Source of the DNA: Mesorhizobium kowhaii
GTDB taxonomy: Bacteria > Pseudomonadota > Alphaproteobacteria > Rhizobiales > Rhizobiaceae
NCBI RefSeq assembly: GCF_003253745.1
Contig: NZ_MZXV01000011.1
Location: forward strand, 1-45,428
Length of the DNA stretch: 45,428 nt
Direction: 5' to 3'
Both the position numbers and the translations under genes were made by a program. Shown here one piece after another: positions 28,837 through 37,272 of the stretch; the first letter of the stretch is position 1; the number at the start of each line of letters is the position of its first letter. The notes under the pieces are model-generated. The model did no database searches and was not told the DNA's origin. It worked only from the letters and a program-made list of their open reading frames with translations.

Positions 28837-29712
28837 TTGCGAATTATCGTTCACAAAGCCAGATGCCAAGGTCACGCGCGATGCTCGGCCCGAGCGCCGG
28901 CAGTCTTCAAGCTGGATGAGGCGGGTTACATTCTACCCGGTGACATTGATGTTGCGAATGGGGAGCAACTGCTTGCGCCAGATGGGGTGCGATCCTGCCC
29001 CGAACTTGCGCTAGAAATCGAGGATCCACCCGCTGCGCGAATCGTTCCGGACGCCATCCTCAAACCGAGGACCGGCGTCCCGGAACACCTTACAACCATG
29101 GAATTTGCGACAGACCCTATGGAGCAAGCAAAAATTACCGAACTACTCGACCGTGAGGCGATCCGCGACTGCCTCTATCGGTACTGCCGCGGGATAGACC
29201 GCGCCGATGAGGCAGCGCTGCGTAGTGCCTACTGGCCCGATGCACATGACAATCACGGGGCCTATTGCGGCTCGGCAGAGGGCTTCATCCGGTTTGCGCT
29301 CGGTGTCTTCAAGACCGGACCGCGCAACATCCATCAGATCACGAACATCCTTATCGAATTCATCAACCCTGCAGAGGCCGCAGTCGAGAGCTATTTCACC
29401 GCGTTGCAACGCGGACCGGACAAAGACGGAGAAATGCGCCAGATGCTGCTAAGCGGGCGCTACTGCGATCTGTTTCAAAGAAGGGAAGGGGAGTGGAGGA
29501 TTGCCGAACGGACCGTCGTCTACGATTGGCTCGAGGAGCAGATCCCGGCGGCGGTGCTTGAATCAGAACGGTTCGGCCCGCGACAGCCGATTGGAGCACC
29601 GCACCCGGATGATCCGGTCTACGCGCTCGGGAAGCGTCGCATTGCTTCTCGCGGCGATGCCTTCTCAGCTTCCGAACGGGAGAGACGCATCAGCGGGGAC
29701 GACGGGCTATGA
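28837..29712 (+). CDS. P450-type ferredoxin fused to SnoaL-like domain
   Basis: About 291 residues. Residues 1-62 are a [3Fe-4S]-type ferredoxin with Cys10 and Cys16 (CQGHARC) and Cys54 (SCPELA), normally an electron donor to a P450. From about residue 88 on, the chain is a SnoaL/NTF2-like domain ([28 protein letters not shown]), a fold used by small hydrolases, isomerases and hydroxylase subunits. A TTG at 28837 with GGAGG five bases upstream fits the ferredoxin start better than the GTG at 28825. The two parts are usually separate proteins. Possible internal ATGs at 29098 and 29119 lack clear ribosome sites, which favours a true fusion. It lies 40 bp downstream of the P450. Confidence 0.8.
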   Translation: MRIIVHKARCQGHARCSARAPAVFKLDEAGYILPGDIDVANGEQLLAPDGVRSCPELALEIEDPPAARIVPDAILKPRTGVPEHLTTMEFATDPMEQAKITELLDREAIRDCLYRYCRGIDRADEAALRSAYWPDAHDNHGAYCGSAEGFIRFALGVFKTGPRNIHQITNILIEFINPAEAAVESYFTALQRGPDKDGEMRQMLLSGRYCDLFQRREGEWRIAERTVVYDWLEEQIPAAVLESERFGPRQPIGAPHPDDPVYALGKRRIASRGDAFSASERERRISGDDGL

Positions 29713-30077
29713 CAACTTTGCAACGCCACAGCGATCCCCCAGACCAACCCTGCCCGGTGAAGATGCGGCCGGCAGGGTTTGCCTGCCCGCGACAGCGCGA
29801 CCGCGACAGCGATCTGCTCTGACGGCCACGAGCACGCCGAGGAGGTCGGTCTGCCTCGATTTGCTGGACCTCGGCAGAACCGCTCATCGAGGTAAGCGTC
29901 TATCCTCAGAGGTTCCTCTTCACTTCGCTATCTAAGAGAGTTGGACTGCAGTCGAAGCGGACGACGTCTATCCGGGAACGCAAGCGACCGGCACCAGCAC
30001 AGGTGCTCTACCGCGGCACACCATTCCGCCGCACGACGTCGGGGCAGAGATTTCCGAGACTCCCGGAGAAAGTTCCC
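29713..30077. other. Gap between ferredoxin-SnoaL and SDR genes
   Basis: About 365 bp. An ATG follows the previous stop closely, but its short frame soon stops and is unlike any family. It may be the debris of a deleted gene. Confidence 0.4.
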
Positions 30078-31497
30078 ATGAAGCATGCAGGACGGGTCGT
30101 CATCATAACAGGCGCCGCGGGCGGGATCGGCCGTGCCCTTGTCGATGTTCTTGCCGGAGATCGAGACACTATTGTTGCGGTCGACCTTCCGGGGAGCGGC
30201 GTGGTTGAACTGGCCCGCGATCTCGGCGAGCCGCACCTTGGCCTTCGAGTGCGATGTCTCACAAGGGGAGCTATCGTTGCGCTCTATGGCCGGGTCGAAG
30301 CACAGTTCGGGCAGATCGGCGTCCTCATTAACAACGCCGGGGTGGGACCCACTATGGCTGCCACTGTCGACACCGATGTCGACGCCTTCCGACGCGGCCT
30401 GGCAGTAAACCTGATGGGGCCGTTCCTCATGGCGCGCGAGGCGGCGAGGCGCATGAGGCCGGGAGGTGCCATCGTCAACCTTGCTTCGATGTCGGGCGTG
30501 GCCAGCAATCTCAAGCGCAATGCCTACACAGCCTCGAAAGCGGGCCTGATCTCGTTGACGAAGTCGCTTGCATGCGAGTGGGCACGTCGCGTGCCAATGG
30601 GGCGCATGGCTCGCCCCGACGAGATCGCCCGGGCTGTGCGTTTTCTGGCCAGCGCGAAGGCAGGCTATGTCACTGGATCGGTGCTGGTGGTCGACGGCGG
30701 CTGGATCTCATTCAACCAACCCGGGGATGCCAGCCCTGAGGTGGAAGGATCCCCCAGAACAGAACTTTCCGGTCCGGCCGTACGCACCGACGCGCGAGTC
30801 GTGCTCGTCACGGGTGGCGCGAACGGTGTAGGCGCCGCTGTTGCTCTCCGTTTGCCGCGAACGGTGACACCGTCATGATCGCCGATAAAGATAGCGCCGC
30901 AGCGACACTCCTGGCTGCATTGCTCGGCGGGAAGAACATAGCGAAATCCGTGGATGTGGCAATCGAGAGCGAGGTGGTGGCGCTGTTTGAGGAGCTGCGG
31001 GGGCGTTTCGGGCGCCTTGATATCCTTGTCAACGGTGCTTCTGTCGACACTTTTGTGGCGGGCATCGAACAAATGCCTGCAGAGATCGAACATGTCCTGC
31101 ATGTCAATCTCACCGGCGCCTTCACTTGCGCGCGTGAGGCGATTGCCTATGGCGCCTCGAAGCCGGGGATGGACATGCTGACCCGCTGCATGGCGGCCGA
31201 ACTGGGGCCCGTCGGCATTCGCACTGCCACCGTCGTTCCTGGCTACATCCGCACGCCTGCCATTAGCGAGTTGGCGAAGGCCCGCCGCATCGACACGAAA
31301 GCGATCGGACGGCGAATCCCCTTGGGTAGGATGGGCGGCCGGAAGACGTTGCAGATGCTGCTTTTTTCCTGGCTTCGTCCGACGCCTCATACATCAACGG
31401 CTCGATCCTCTATGTGGACGGCGGCTGGACCGCGTTCGGTGACGCAGGAAACGCCAGCGAACTCTTCGACGAATGCTTTGCGGAGGCCGCTGTTTGA
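30078..31497 (+). pseudogene. Broken tandem short-chain dehydrogenase (two SDR domains)
   Basis: The first SDR domain starts at ATG 30078 (GGAGAA upstream), with ITGAAGGIGRA for NAD(P), NNAG, and the active-site NLASMSG and YTASK. About 35 residues between ACEWARR and VPMGRMARPDEIA are deleted. A linker leads to a second SDR (LVTGGANGVGAAVALRL). A frameshift near 30850-30875 moves it to another frame (DILVNGAS), and the catalytic Ser segment before YGASK is missing. A second frameshift near 31345 moves the end to a third frame ([16 protein letters not shown]) with a stop at 31497. NGR234 encodes an intact double SDR (y4vI) in a similar place. It is very likely inactive, though domain 1 could still be translated. 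Confidence 0.82.
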
Positions 31498-31765
31498 ACA
31501 TCGAACATTCGCCAGGCGACCGGGTGCCGTTCATGAAAGCGGAGACCCTGGCTTGGGACGCGCCCGCAGCGCGGCCCCAATCGAAGATGTCGGCGGGGCA
31601 ACGTCCCTCGGCATGGGGACAAGCTCTTGGGCGTGCCCGCAACCGCGGATCGCAAAACCGCTTATCGTAACACTGTGCCCCTGCCAGGCGCCCGATCCGA
31701 GGCAATCGGTGTCTCGGACGAGCGCATTTCCAAATCCGCCAACCAGTAGCAAACAAGGAAACACA

Positions 31766-32818
31766 GTGGAATTCGCCACCTTCATCCTGGCCGCCCAACG
31801 TGGCTATCATCAATCCCCCGACATCGTCATCCGAAACTCCATCGAACAGGCGGTCGTTTCAGAACAGGCTGGCTTCGGCACAGCCTGGTTCGCAGAACAC
31901 CACTTCAACAACTACAGCCTGATCCCGTCGCCGTTGATGATGGTGGCCCACTGCGCCGGCGTGACGAGCACCATTCGCCTCGGCACTGCCGTCTGTGTGC
32001 TGCCGCTCTACAAACCGCAGCGCCTGCTCTCCGAGATCGGCTTCGCCGATATCCTTGCGAACGGTCGCCTGGAACTCGGCGTCGGCTCTGGATACCAACA
32101 GTTCGAGTTCGAGCGCTTCGCCGTCAATATCGATGAGGCGCCGGCCATCTTTTCGGAACACCTCGACGTCCTTCTGAAGGGTCTCAACCAGAACATCTTC
32201 GAGCACGATGGCCATTATGAGAAGATACCCCCGACGGCGATTTCGGTACCCACCGTCCAAAGACCGGCCCCGCCGATCTGGATGGCCGGCGGGCCGGCCC
32301 GCATGAAGCGGGCCTACCGCGAGGGTCACAATTTCTTTGTCACCGCATTCCACGACGGCCTGGAGAGCTTGAGCACGTTGCGCGGAGCAATCAAGGACGC
32401 GGCGGCTTCCGAGGACAGGAATGTCACCGATGCCAGAATATCGCTGTTACGTTGCTGCTACGCGAGCGACGACGAGGAGGAGATCAACAGCTATCTCGAC
32501 AACGCCCGCTTCCAGCGCCGCCTGTCCGAGGCGCTGCATCAGCGCCGCCAGCAAAGCCACGATGGCTACCTGCTGCGGGAAATGCCCACCCAGCAGGATT
32601 TGTCCTTCGAGGCAATGCGCAACAATCTGCCGATCGGCAGTGTGAATCGCGTGATTGATCGCTTGCTAGAAGAGATCGACATTCTGAAACCGGATCAGAT
32701 CGCAATCCAGACCCAGTTGGGAGATTTCGACCAAAAGACAATGCTGCGCCAGATCGAACTCTGGGGAGACAAGATCATTCCCGCGATCAACAAGGCGCTG
32801 GGTCATGCGTGGGTTTGA
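31766..32818 (+). CDS. Luciferase-like flavin monooxygenase
   Basis: A 350-residue member of the bacterial luciferase/alkanal monooxygenase family. Motifs: SEQAGFGTAWFAEHHF (residues about 33-48), RLGTAVCVLPLYKPQRLLSE, and GRLELGVGSGYQQFEFERF, the flavin-binding core. The open frame runs from far upstream because of the SDR frameshift. The true start is the GTG at 31766, six bases after AAGGAA. It oxidises an organic substrate with reduced FMN or F420; the substrate is unknown. Similar to y4vJ of NGR234 by position and family. It appears intact although the preceding SDR is broken. Confidence 0.88.
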   Translation: MEFATFILAAQRGYHQSPDIVIRNSIEQAVVSEQAGFGTAWFAEHHFNNYSLIPSPLMMVAHCAGVTSTIRLGTAVCVLPLYKPQRLLSEIGFADILANGRLELGVGSGYQQFEFERFAVNIDEAPAIFSEHLDVLLKGLNQNIFEHDGHYEKIPPTAISVPTVQRPAPPIWMAGGPARMKRAYREGHNFFVTAFHDGLESLSTLRGAIKDAAASEDRNVTDARISLLRCCYASDDEEEINSYLDNARFQRRLSEALHQRRQQSHDGYLLREMPTQQDLSFEAMRNNLPIGSVNRVIDRLLEEIDILKPDQIAIQTQLGDFDQKTMLRQIELWGDKIIPAINKALGHAWV

Positions 32819-33251
32819 ATTCATAAGGGGTCGAACTTCGTGCCGCAGCTTCTTTTTCGTTCCACTCGGCATAAACGCATTCAAATGGCACGCTCATGAA
32901 CGGACCTTGGCGTGCTTTCGATGAGTGGCGCTTCCGTAACCTGGACGGCCCCAGATGGGGTTCCCCACTATCTCGCCTGCCGACGGGTGAGCCTTCACGG
33001 CTAACCCGCCGCTTCAGGACCTGCTCGCGCCGTCAGGCAACTTCACGGCGTCGTGTCCTGGGTGAAATCCTCGCGCCTGCGACGAGCAACACGATGCGTT
33101 TGAAGGCGAGCTCAATCGCATGATCATGGCGGTCGATTTCGCCGACCACGCCATTGGGGTCGAGCCTGCGCACACGTGTGCCCGAAAGACTGACTGACCC
33201 ATGTTGCTGCGGCAGAGCTGCTGTGACGAGACAATCCAGGAGAACGGGACC
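32819..33251. other. Region upstream of nifQ
   Basis: About 430 bp without a recognised gene. It has a perfect 12-base palindrome GCACACGTGTGC at 33170-33181. A TGGCAC string at 32886-32891 lacks a correctly spaced -12 element. No NifA site was found. Confidence 0.4.
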
Positions 33252-33848
33252 ATGTCCGCTCAAAACGATGTGTGTGCCGGCCCCGGGCAACGGCCTGCGA
33301 TCCAGCCGGACAAGGAGTTCGACGATCATGTACTTGCCTGCGTCTTCTCCTGTGCGCTCAAGGAGGTCGAGGCTGGCAAGACAGCGGCGGAGTCAACAGG
33401 CCTTTCCCTTGCCGAGCTGCGCGAGGTCTTGCCCCGCAGTTTCCCCGGTACCGCGATGGCAGCATTCGCCTTGGAAGACGTCAGCGATCCTGAGATAGAG
33501 GAAGAACTTCTGCGCGGCCTACTACTGGCACATGCCCGGCCGAACGACCCGGCGAGCGCCCGCTTCGCTAAGATCCTCGCCCGGCGCGCTATGCATGATG
33601 GCCATCTGTGGCAGGACCTTGGGCTTCTCGACCGGGCCGAGCTCAACCGCCTTCTTGCCACGCACTTTCCGACGCTGGCGGCCGGCAACACCCAAAACAT
33701 GAAATGGAAGCAGTACTTTTACCGCAAACTCTGCGAGGCCGAAGGGTTTTCGCTGTGCACTGCGCCCAATTGTCGGGAATGCAGTGATTTCGAAAATTGC
33801 TTCGGTCCCGAGGAAGGTGAATGTGAAGAACGCGTCACATCGGTCTAA
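33252..33848 (+). CDS. nifQ: NifQ, molybdenum donor for FeMo-co
   Basis: A 198-residue protein. The family cysteine motif C-X4-C-X2-C-X5-C is complete near the C-terminus (CTAPNCRECSDFENC). KQYFYRKLCEAEGF just before it is also typical. NifQ carries a Mo-Fe-S cluster and supplies molybdenum for FeMo-co. ATG 33252 has GGAGAACGG upstream; the longer frame from 33201 is less likely. It is convergent with rpoN2, with only 13 bp between the stops. Confidence 0.95.
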   Translation: MSAQNDVCAGPGQRPAIQPDKEFDDHVLACVFSCALKEVEAGKTAAESTGLSLAELREVLPRSFPGTAMAAFALEDVSDPEIEEELLRGLLLAHARPNDPASARFAKILARRAMHDGHLWQDLGLLDRAELNRLLATHFPTLAAGNTQNMKWKQYFYRKLCEAEGFSLCTAPNCRECSDFENCFGPEEGECEERVTSV

Positions 33849-33861
33849 ACGCCGCTTTTCG

Positions 33862-35193
33862 TCACGAGGCCTTGAGGCCTTGATTACCGTTGCGCCACAA
33901 GCGTTTTTCCCGGCGCCGCTGTACGGAGGAGGGGATATTCATCGCCTCGCGATATTTTGTGACGGTGCGGCGAGCGAGATCGATGCCGTATTCCTTGAGC
34001 CGGTCAGCGATTTCATCGTCCGAAAGGACATTATCAAACGATTCTTCGGCGACCATTGCTTTGATCCTATGGCGGACAGCTTCGGCGGAGTGCGCGTCGC
34101 CGCCTTCGGAAGAGGCGATCGCGACAGTGAAAAAGTACTTGAGCTCGAACACCCCACGTGGGGTATGCATGTACTTGTTCGACGTTACCCGGCTTACAGT
34201 CGACTCGTGAATGTTAATCGCGTCAGCGACCGCCTTGAGATTGAGGGGCCGTAGGTGGGCGACGCCATATTCCAGAAAGGCATGCTGCTGGCGCACGATT
34301 TCGGTCGAAACCTTGACGATCGTGTTGGCGCGCTGATCGAGGCTGCGGATTAACCAGTTCGCGTTCTGCAAGCATTCGTTGAGAAATGCCATGTCTTTCG
34401 ATTTTTTGGCGACTTGGCATGAAACCTCCGCGACATAAGTTTGATTGATCAGCACCTTGGGCTGCGTGTTCGGATCAAGCTCGATCTGCCATCCACCTCC
34501 GGGCGAGGGCGTGACCCAGACGTCCGGTATGATGCCTTCCGGCGCGCCCGAGTGGAATGCGTTTCCGGGCTTGGGGTCGAGCGCACGGATTTCCTGCAGC
34601 ATGTCGAGAAGATCTTCCTCATCGACGCCGCAACGCAGCTTCAAAGTCTGAAAATCGCGTCGCGCAAGCACGTCAAGGTTGGCAATCAAAGCCGCCATGG
34701 CCGGGTCGAACCGGTCTCGCTGGCGCAGCTGTATCTCAAGACATTCGCCAAGAGATCGTGCGAAAATTCCCGGCGGATCGAGGTGCTGCAGGATACCGAT
34801 AACCCGTTCCACATCGGCCAGAGGGATGTTTAGGTTCCCTGCCAGCTCCGAAGCACTTGCCCGAAGATAACCAGTGTCATCCAGATGACCCGCAAGCACC
34901 TTAGCAAACAGCCGCTCGTGCGGTGTGAAGGCGGTGAAGGAAATCTGACTAGCGACATGGTCGTGCAACGTTTCGGGTAAGGCGACAAACTCCTCGAAGG
35001 CGGTGCTCGATTTCCCCTGCCTGGGCCGATCCCGGGACCCCTTCGGATACTCCAGAAGGGGATTTTTCTCGAGCTCCTGCTCCACGAACTGATGCAGTTC
35101 GGGAATGTTCATTTGCAGCATGCGAATCGACTCGATGAGTTGAGGCGATAATGCAAGAGACTGTTTCTGAAGTAGGCTGAATGACGATTTCAT
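33862..35193 (-). CDS. rpoN: Sigma-54 factor RpoN2
   Basis: A 443-residue sigma-54. Region I is LALSPQLIESIRMLQMNIPE. The core-binding and DNA-binding regions follow, and the RpoN box ARRTVTKYRE lies near the C-terminus. The protein is shorter than many housekeeping RpoN proteins because the acidic region II is small. Together with prxS upstream it matches the prxS-rpoN2 pair of Rhizobium etli, where the second rpoN serves symbiotic genes. It would direct transcription from the -24/-12 promoters in this window together with NifA. The prxS stop lies 160 bp upstream. Confidence 0.95.
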   Translation of the reverse strand: MKSSFSLLQKQSLALSPQLIESIRMLQMNIPELHQFVEQELEKNPLLEYPKGSRDRPRQGKSSTAFEEFVALPETLHDHVASQISFTAFTPHERLFAKVLAGHLDDTGYLRASASELAGNLNIPLADVERVIGILQHLDPPGIFARSLGECLEIQLRQRDRFDPAMAALIANLDVLARRDFQTLKLRCGVDEEDLLDMLQEIRALDPKPGNAFHSGAPEGIIPDVWVTPSPGGGWQIELDPNTQPKVLINQTYVAEVSCQVAKKSKDMAFLNECLQNANWLIRSLDQRANTIVKVSTEIVRQQHAFLEYGVAHLRPLNLKAVADAINIHESTVSRVTSNKYMHTPRGVFELKYFFTVAIASSEGGDAHSAEAVRHRIKAMVAEESFDNVLSDDEIADRLKEYGIDLARRTVTKYREAMNIPSSVQRRREKRLWRNGNQGLKAS

Positions 35194-35353
35194 GGTATTC
35201 CTGTCTAAGAAGCTCTTGACCGCGGCTAGTTCGATCTCTCACAGGTCGACGCTCGCGCGTCACCTTTGAATGACCTCACCGGACGCGCCGCTTTAGAGCT
35301 TTGCCCTTGTGCAAGTGTCGTCTAAAACGCAGCTGCACATCTTCGGCACCAGG

Positions 35354-35887
35354 TCATGCTGCGTCCTTCAATGTTTGAAGGACGTTCTGCGGGGATGAGA
35401 CGCCATAGGGGTCGGTCTCGCAGTTGTCGGAGAAACCTTCCTCCTCAAACCACTGCTCCACCACGCCATTATTAACCAGAGCCGCGTAGCGCCAGGAGCG
35501 CATACCGAAGCCGAGATTGTCCTTGGCAACCAGCATGCCCATTTTGCGCGTGAACTCGCCTGAACCATCCGGGATCAACTCGACTTTCTGCAGCCCCAGG
35601 GACTTCCCCCATGCATTCATGACAAAGGCATCGTTGACCGAGAGGCAGTAGATCGCGTCAACTCCTTCCTTCTTAAATTCCTCGTAGAGATCTTCGAAAT
35701 TGGGCAGTTGGTAGGTCGAGCAGGTCGGGGTGAAAGCGCCAGGCAGCGAGAACAGGATGACGCGCTTGCCGGCAAAGTAGTCGTCGGATGTTTTTTCTTC
35801 CCAGCGGTATGGATTGGGGCCCTGGACTGAATCATCGCGAACACGCGTGAGAAACGTGACGAAGGGAACCTTCTTTTGACCGGTCAT
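35354..35887 (-). CDS. prxS: Atypical 2-Cys peroxiredoxin PrxS (Prx5 type)
   Basis: A 177-residue peroxiredoxin. The peroxidatic cysteine is Cys56 in SLPGAFTPTCSTYQLP; KVELIPDGSGEFTRKMGM is the Prx5-type middle region. It reduces peroxides and protects nitrogen-fixing cells. ATG 35887 has GGAGAAAA upstream and overlaps the stop of the preceding repeat-protein frame (TGATG), so it is translationally coupled to it. It lies upstream of rpoN2, as in R. etli. Confidence 0.93.
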   Translation of the reverse strand: MTGQKKVPFVTFLTRVRDDSVQGPNPYRWEEKTSDDYFAGKRVILFSLPGAFTPTCSTYQLPNFEDLYEEFKKEGVDAIYCLSVNDAFVMNAWGKSLGLQKVELIPDGSGEFTRKMGMLVAKDNLGFGMRSWRYAALVNNGVVEQWFEEEGFSDNCETDPYGVSSPQNVLQTLKDAA

Positions 35888-36582
35888 CAATTTTCTCCTT
35901 TAAAGGAAACTGGCACTGGATTCTTGCAGGGGCTGGCGCAATACCGAGCCGCGGGTCTTGTGCCGGGCATGATGCCGACGGCGCTCCCGATGCTTTCCCC
36001 ATTCGGGTGTATGGGAACGGCCCGGCTCCAGATGTTCTTCACCCGAACGGCATCGACGTGAGGGATGAGGGGACGCGGCTCCCGATCCATGGGAATGGTC
36101 CGGCTCCAGATCTTTCTCACCCGAAGGGCATCGATATGAGGGATGAGGGCACCTTCGAGCGGCTCGATCCGTCTTGCCGCGACTACGGTGCCGGAGCCGG
36201 CATGGATCCCCCACTCCTCATAACCGGGGTCAATCTTCTGGCAACCGGACGCGACCAGTAGCGGGATGAGCGTATGAGTCGCAAATGTGAGTCTCCACGC
36301 CACAGACCGGCGTGGCTGAACTGGTTCAGCGTATTGGCTGGACTTGCCTGTTTCCGGCCGACGTGGGCTCTGGCGAAACTTTGAGGAGCCTCTTGGCCAC
36401 CGACATGCTGATGCAAACCGATGTCTGGCAAATGCGCGAGCATCATCTGGCGTGTCCGCATCGGACTCCATCTGCAAAGCGGCTTCCGAGGACGGATCTC
36501 CAAACCGGACGATGTGCCGGTCTTCAGCGAGGAGGGCCACCGTTGCCTTTGTCGATCGTTTGGAGCTTCGCGCGTCAGCCAT
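35887..36582 (-). CDS. Unrecognised repeat protein, putative lipoprotein, coupled to prxS
   Basis: The frame starts at ATG 36582, about 50 bp downstream of a sigma-54 promoter, and gives 231 residues. An internal GTG at 36303 would give a 138-residue lipoprotein with the short signal RLTFATHTLIPLLVASGC: a positive end, a hydrophobic core and a lipobox VASGC. After it come QKIDPGYEEWGIHAG and two tandem 26-residue repeats with the pattern LIPHxDAxRVxxIWSRxxP. The stop overlaps the prxS ATG, so it belongs to the prxS-rpoN2 operon. The family is not recognised. It may be a real small envelope protein or a translated leader; the N-terminal 90 residues are the least certain. Confidence 0.5.
   Translation of the reverse strand: MADARSSKRSTKATVALLAEDRHIVRFGDPSSEAALQMESDADTPDDARAFARHRFASACRWPRGSSKFRQSPRRPETGKSSQYAEPVQPRRSVAWRLTFATHTLIPLLVASGCQKIDPGYEEWGIHAGSGTVVAARRIEPLEGALIPHIDALRVRKIWSRTIPMDREPRPLIPHVDAVRVKNIWSRAVPIHPNGESIGSAVGIMPGTRPAARYCASPCKNPVPVSFKGEN
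36011..36153 (-). repeat. Two tandem 78-bp repeats coding 26-residue units
   Basis: Copies begin at 36011 (ATGGGAACGGCCCGGCTCC) and 36089 (ATGGGAATGGTCCGGCTCC) on the plus strand. They lie in frame within the minus-strand repeat protein. Most differences fall at positions that keep similar residues (H-I/V-D-A, R-V-R/K), suggesting the coding sense is the minus strand. Confidence 0.7.
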
Positions 36583-36632
36583 GGTCCGGTAGTCGCTCTC
36601 TTCGTGATTTGATGGGGCTCTAAGCATGAGGA

Positions 36633-36647
36633 GCAAGCGGCATGCCA
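36633..36647 (-). promoter_or_regulatory. Sigma-54 promoter of the repeat-protein-prxS-rpoN2 operon
   Basis: The minus strand reads TGGCATGCCGCTTGC, one mismatch from TGGCAC-N5-TTGC with correct spacing. No TGT-N10-ACA site was found within about 250 bp upstream. This fits sigma-54-dependent autoactivation as described for R. etli rpoN2. Confidence 0.75.
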
Positions 36648-37272
36648 TTTCCAATGAAGCTGCTTCTGCACCAGCGCTACCGCTTCGGGACCACGTCTTC
36701 GCCAACCCGGGGGTGCGCGCCAGAGCCGTCACGCCATCACACTGGACAAAAGTCCTGTGTAGAGCGGGTATTCACGCTTCCGGCACCGGCTGGCAAAGGA
36801 CGGACCAGACAGCGCAAGCCCATGCAATACCCCGCATCGGCCGGCACAGCGATTGCACAGTGTGTCTGCCCCGGCGTGCTTTTACGTGCGCCTAACGTGA
36901 ACGCAGGCCGGTCGCAGCAATCATCGCCGGCCGCTCTTCGGCAAGCGCCACTGTCCAGAGTCGATGAGGTCGAATTCGGCTCGGCTACGATCTTTACACG
37001 CTTGGCGTTCCTCTCGCCGAGCGCGTCTATGAAACCTTCTGTGTCGGAAACTGGACCAGAATTGTCGCAAGGCCGACCGAAAGGTCGCCAAGAAGCGCCG
37101 CTGGTTGGCGGGAAGCGGCAGAACGCAACGGAGCGCCAACCGGGCACGCAAATTGCTTGTATGGTCTTTGTCAGTGGGACGTCTGCAAATTCGAGGAGAG
37201 CCTCGGCTGCCCCTAACGATGCTTGATGCGGAGCGCATTGATCTTCCGCTCAACTCAACTGAAGGATTTGCT
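36648..37272. other. Region between rpoN2 operon promoter and AAA+ pseudogene
   Basis: About 600 bp. A 194-codon plus-strand frame exists, but its composition (many S, R, P, Q) and lack of motifs do not support a gene. Confidence 0.4.

Noticed and set aside
32886..32899. TGGCAC string upstream of nifQ as a sigma-54 promoter
   Set aside because: No GC at the right distance (the nearest GA is at N9), and no NifA site nearby.
33170..33181. Perfect palindrome GCACACGTGTGC upstream of nifQ as an operator
   Set aside because: A single 12-base palindrome of this GC-rich kind can occur by chance, and it matches no regulator site that I know; kept only as a note in the gap entry.
36642..37226. 194-codon plus-strand open frame
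   Set aside because: Low-complexity composition, no motif, and its start lies over the sigma-54 promoter of the opposite operon.
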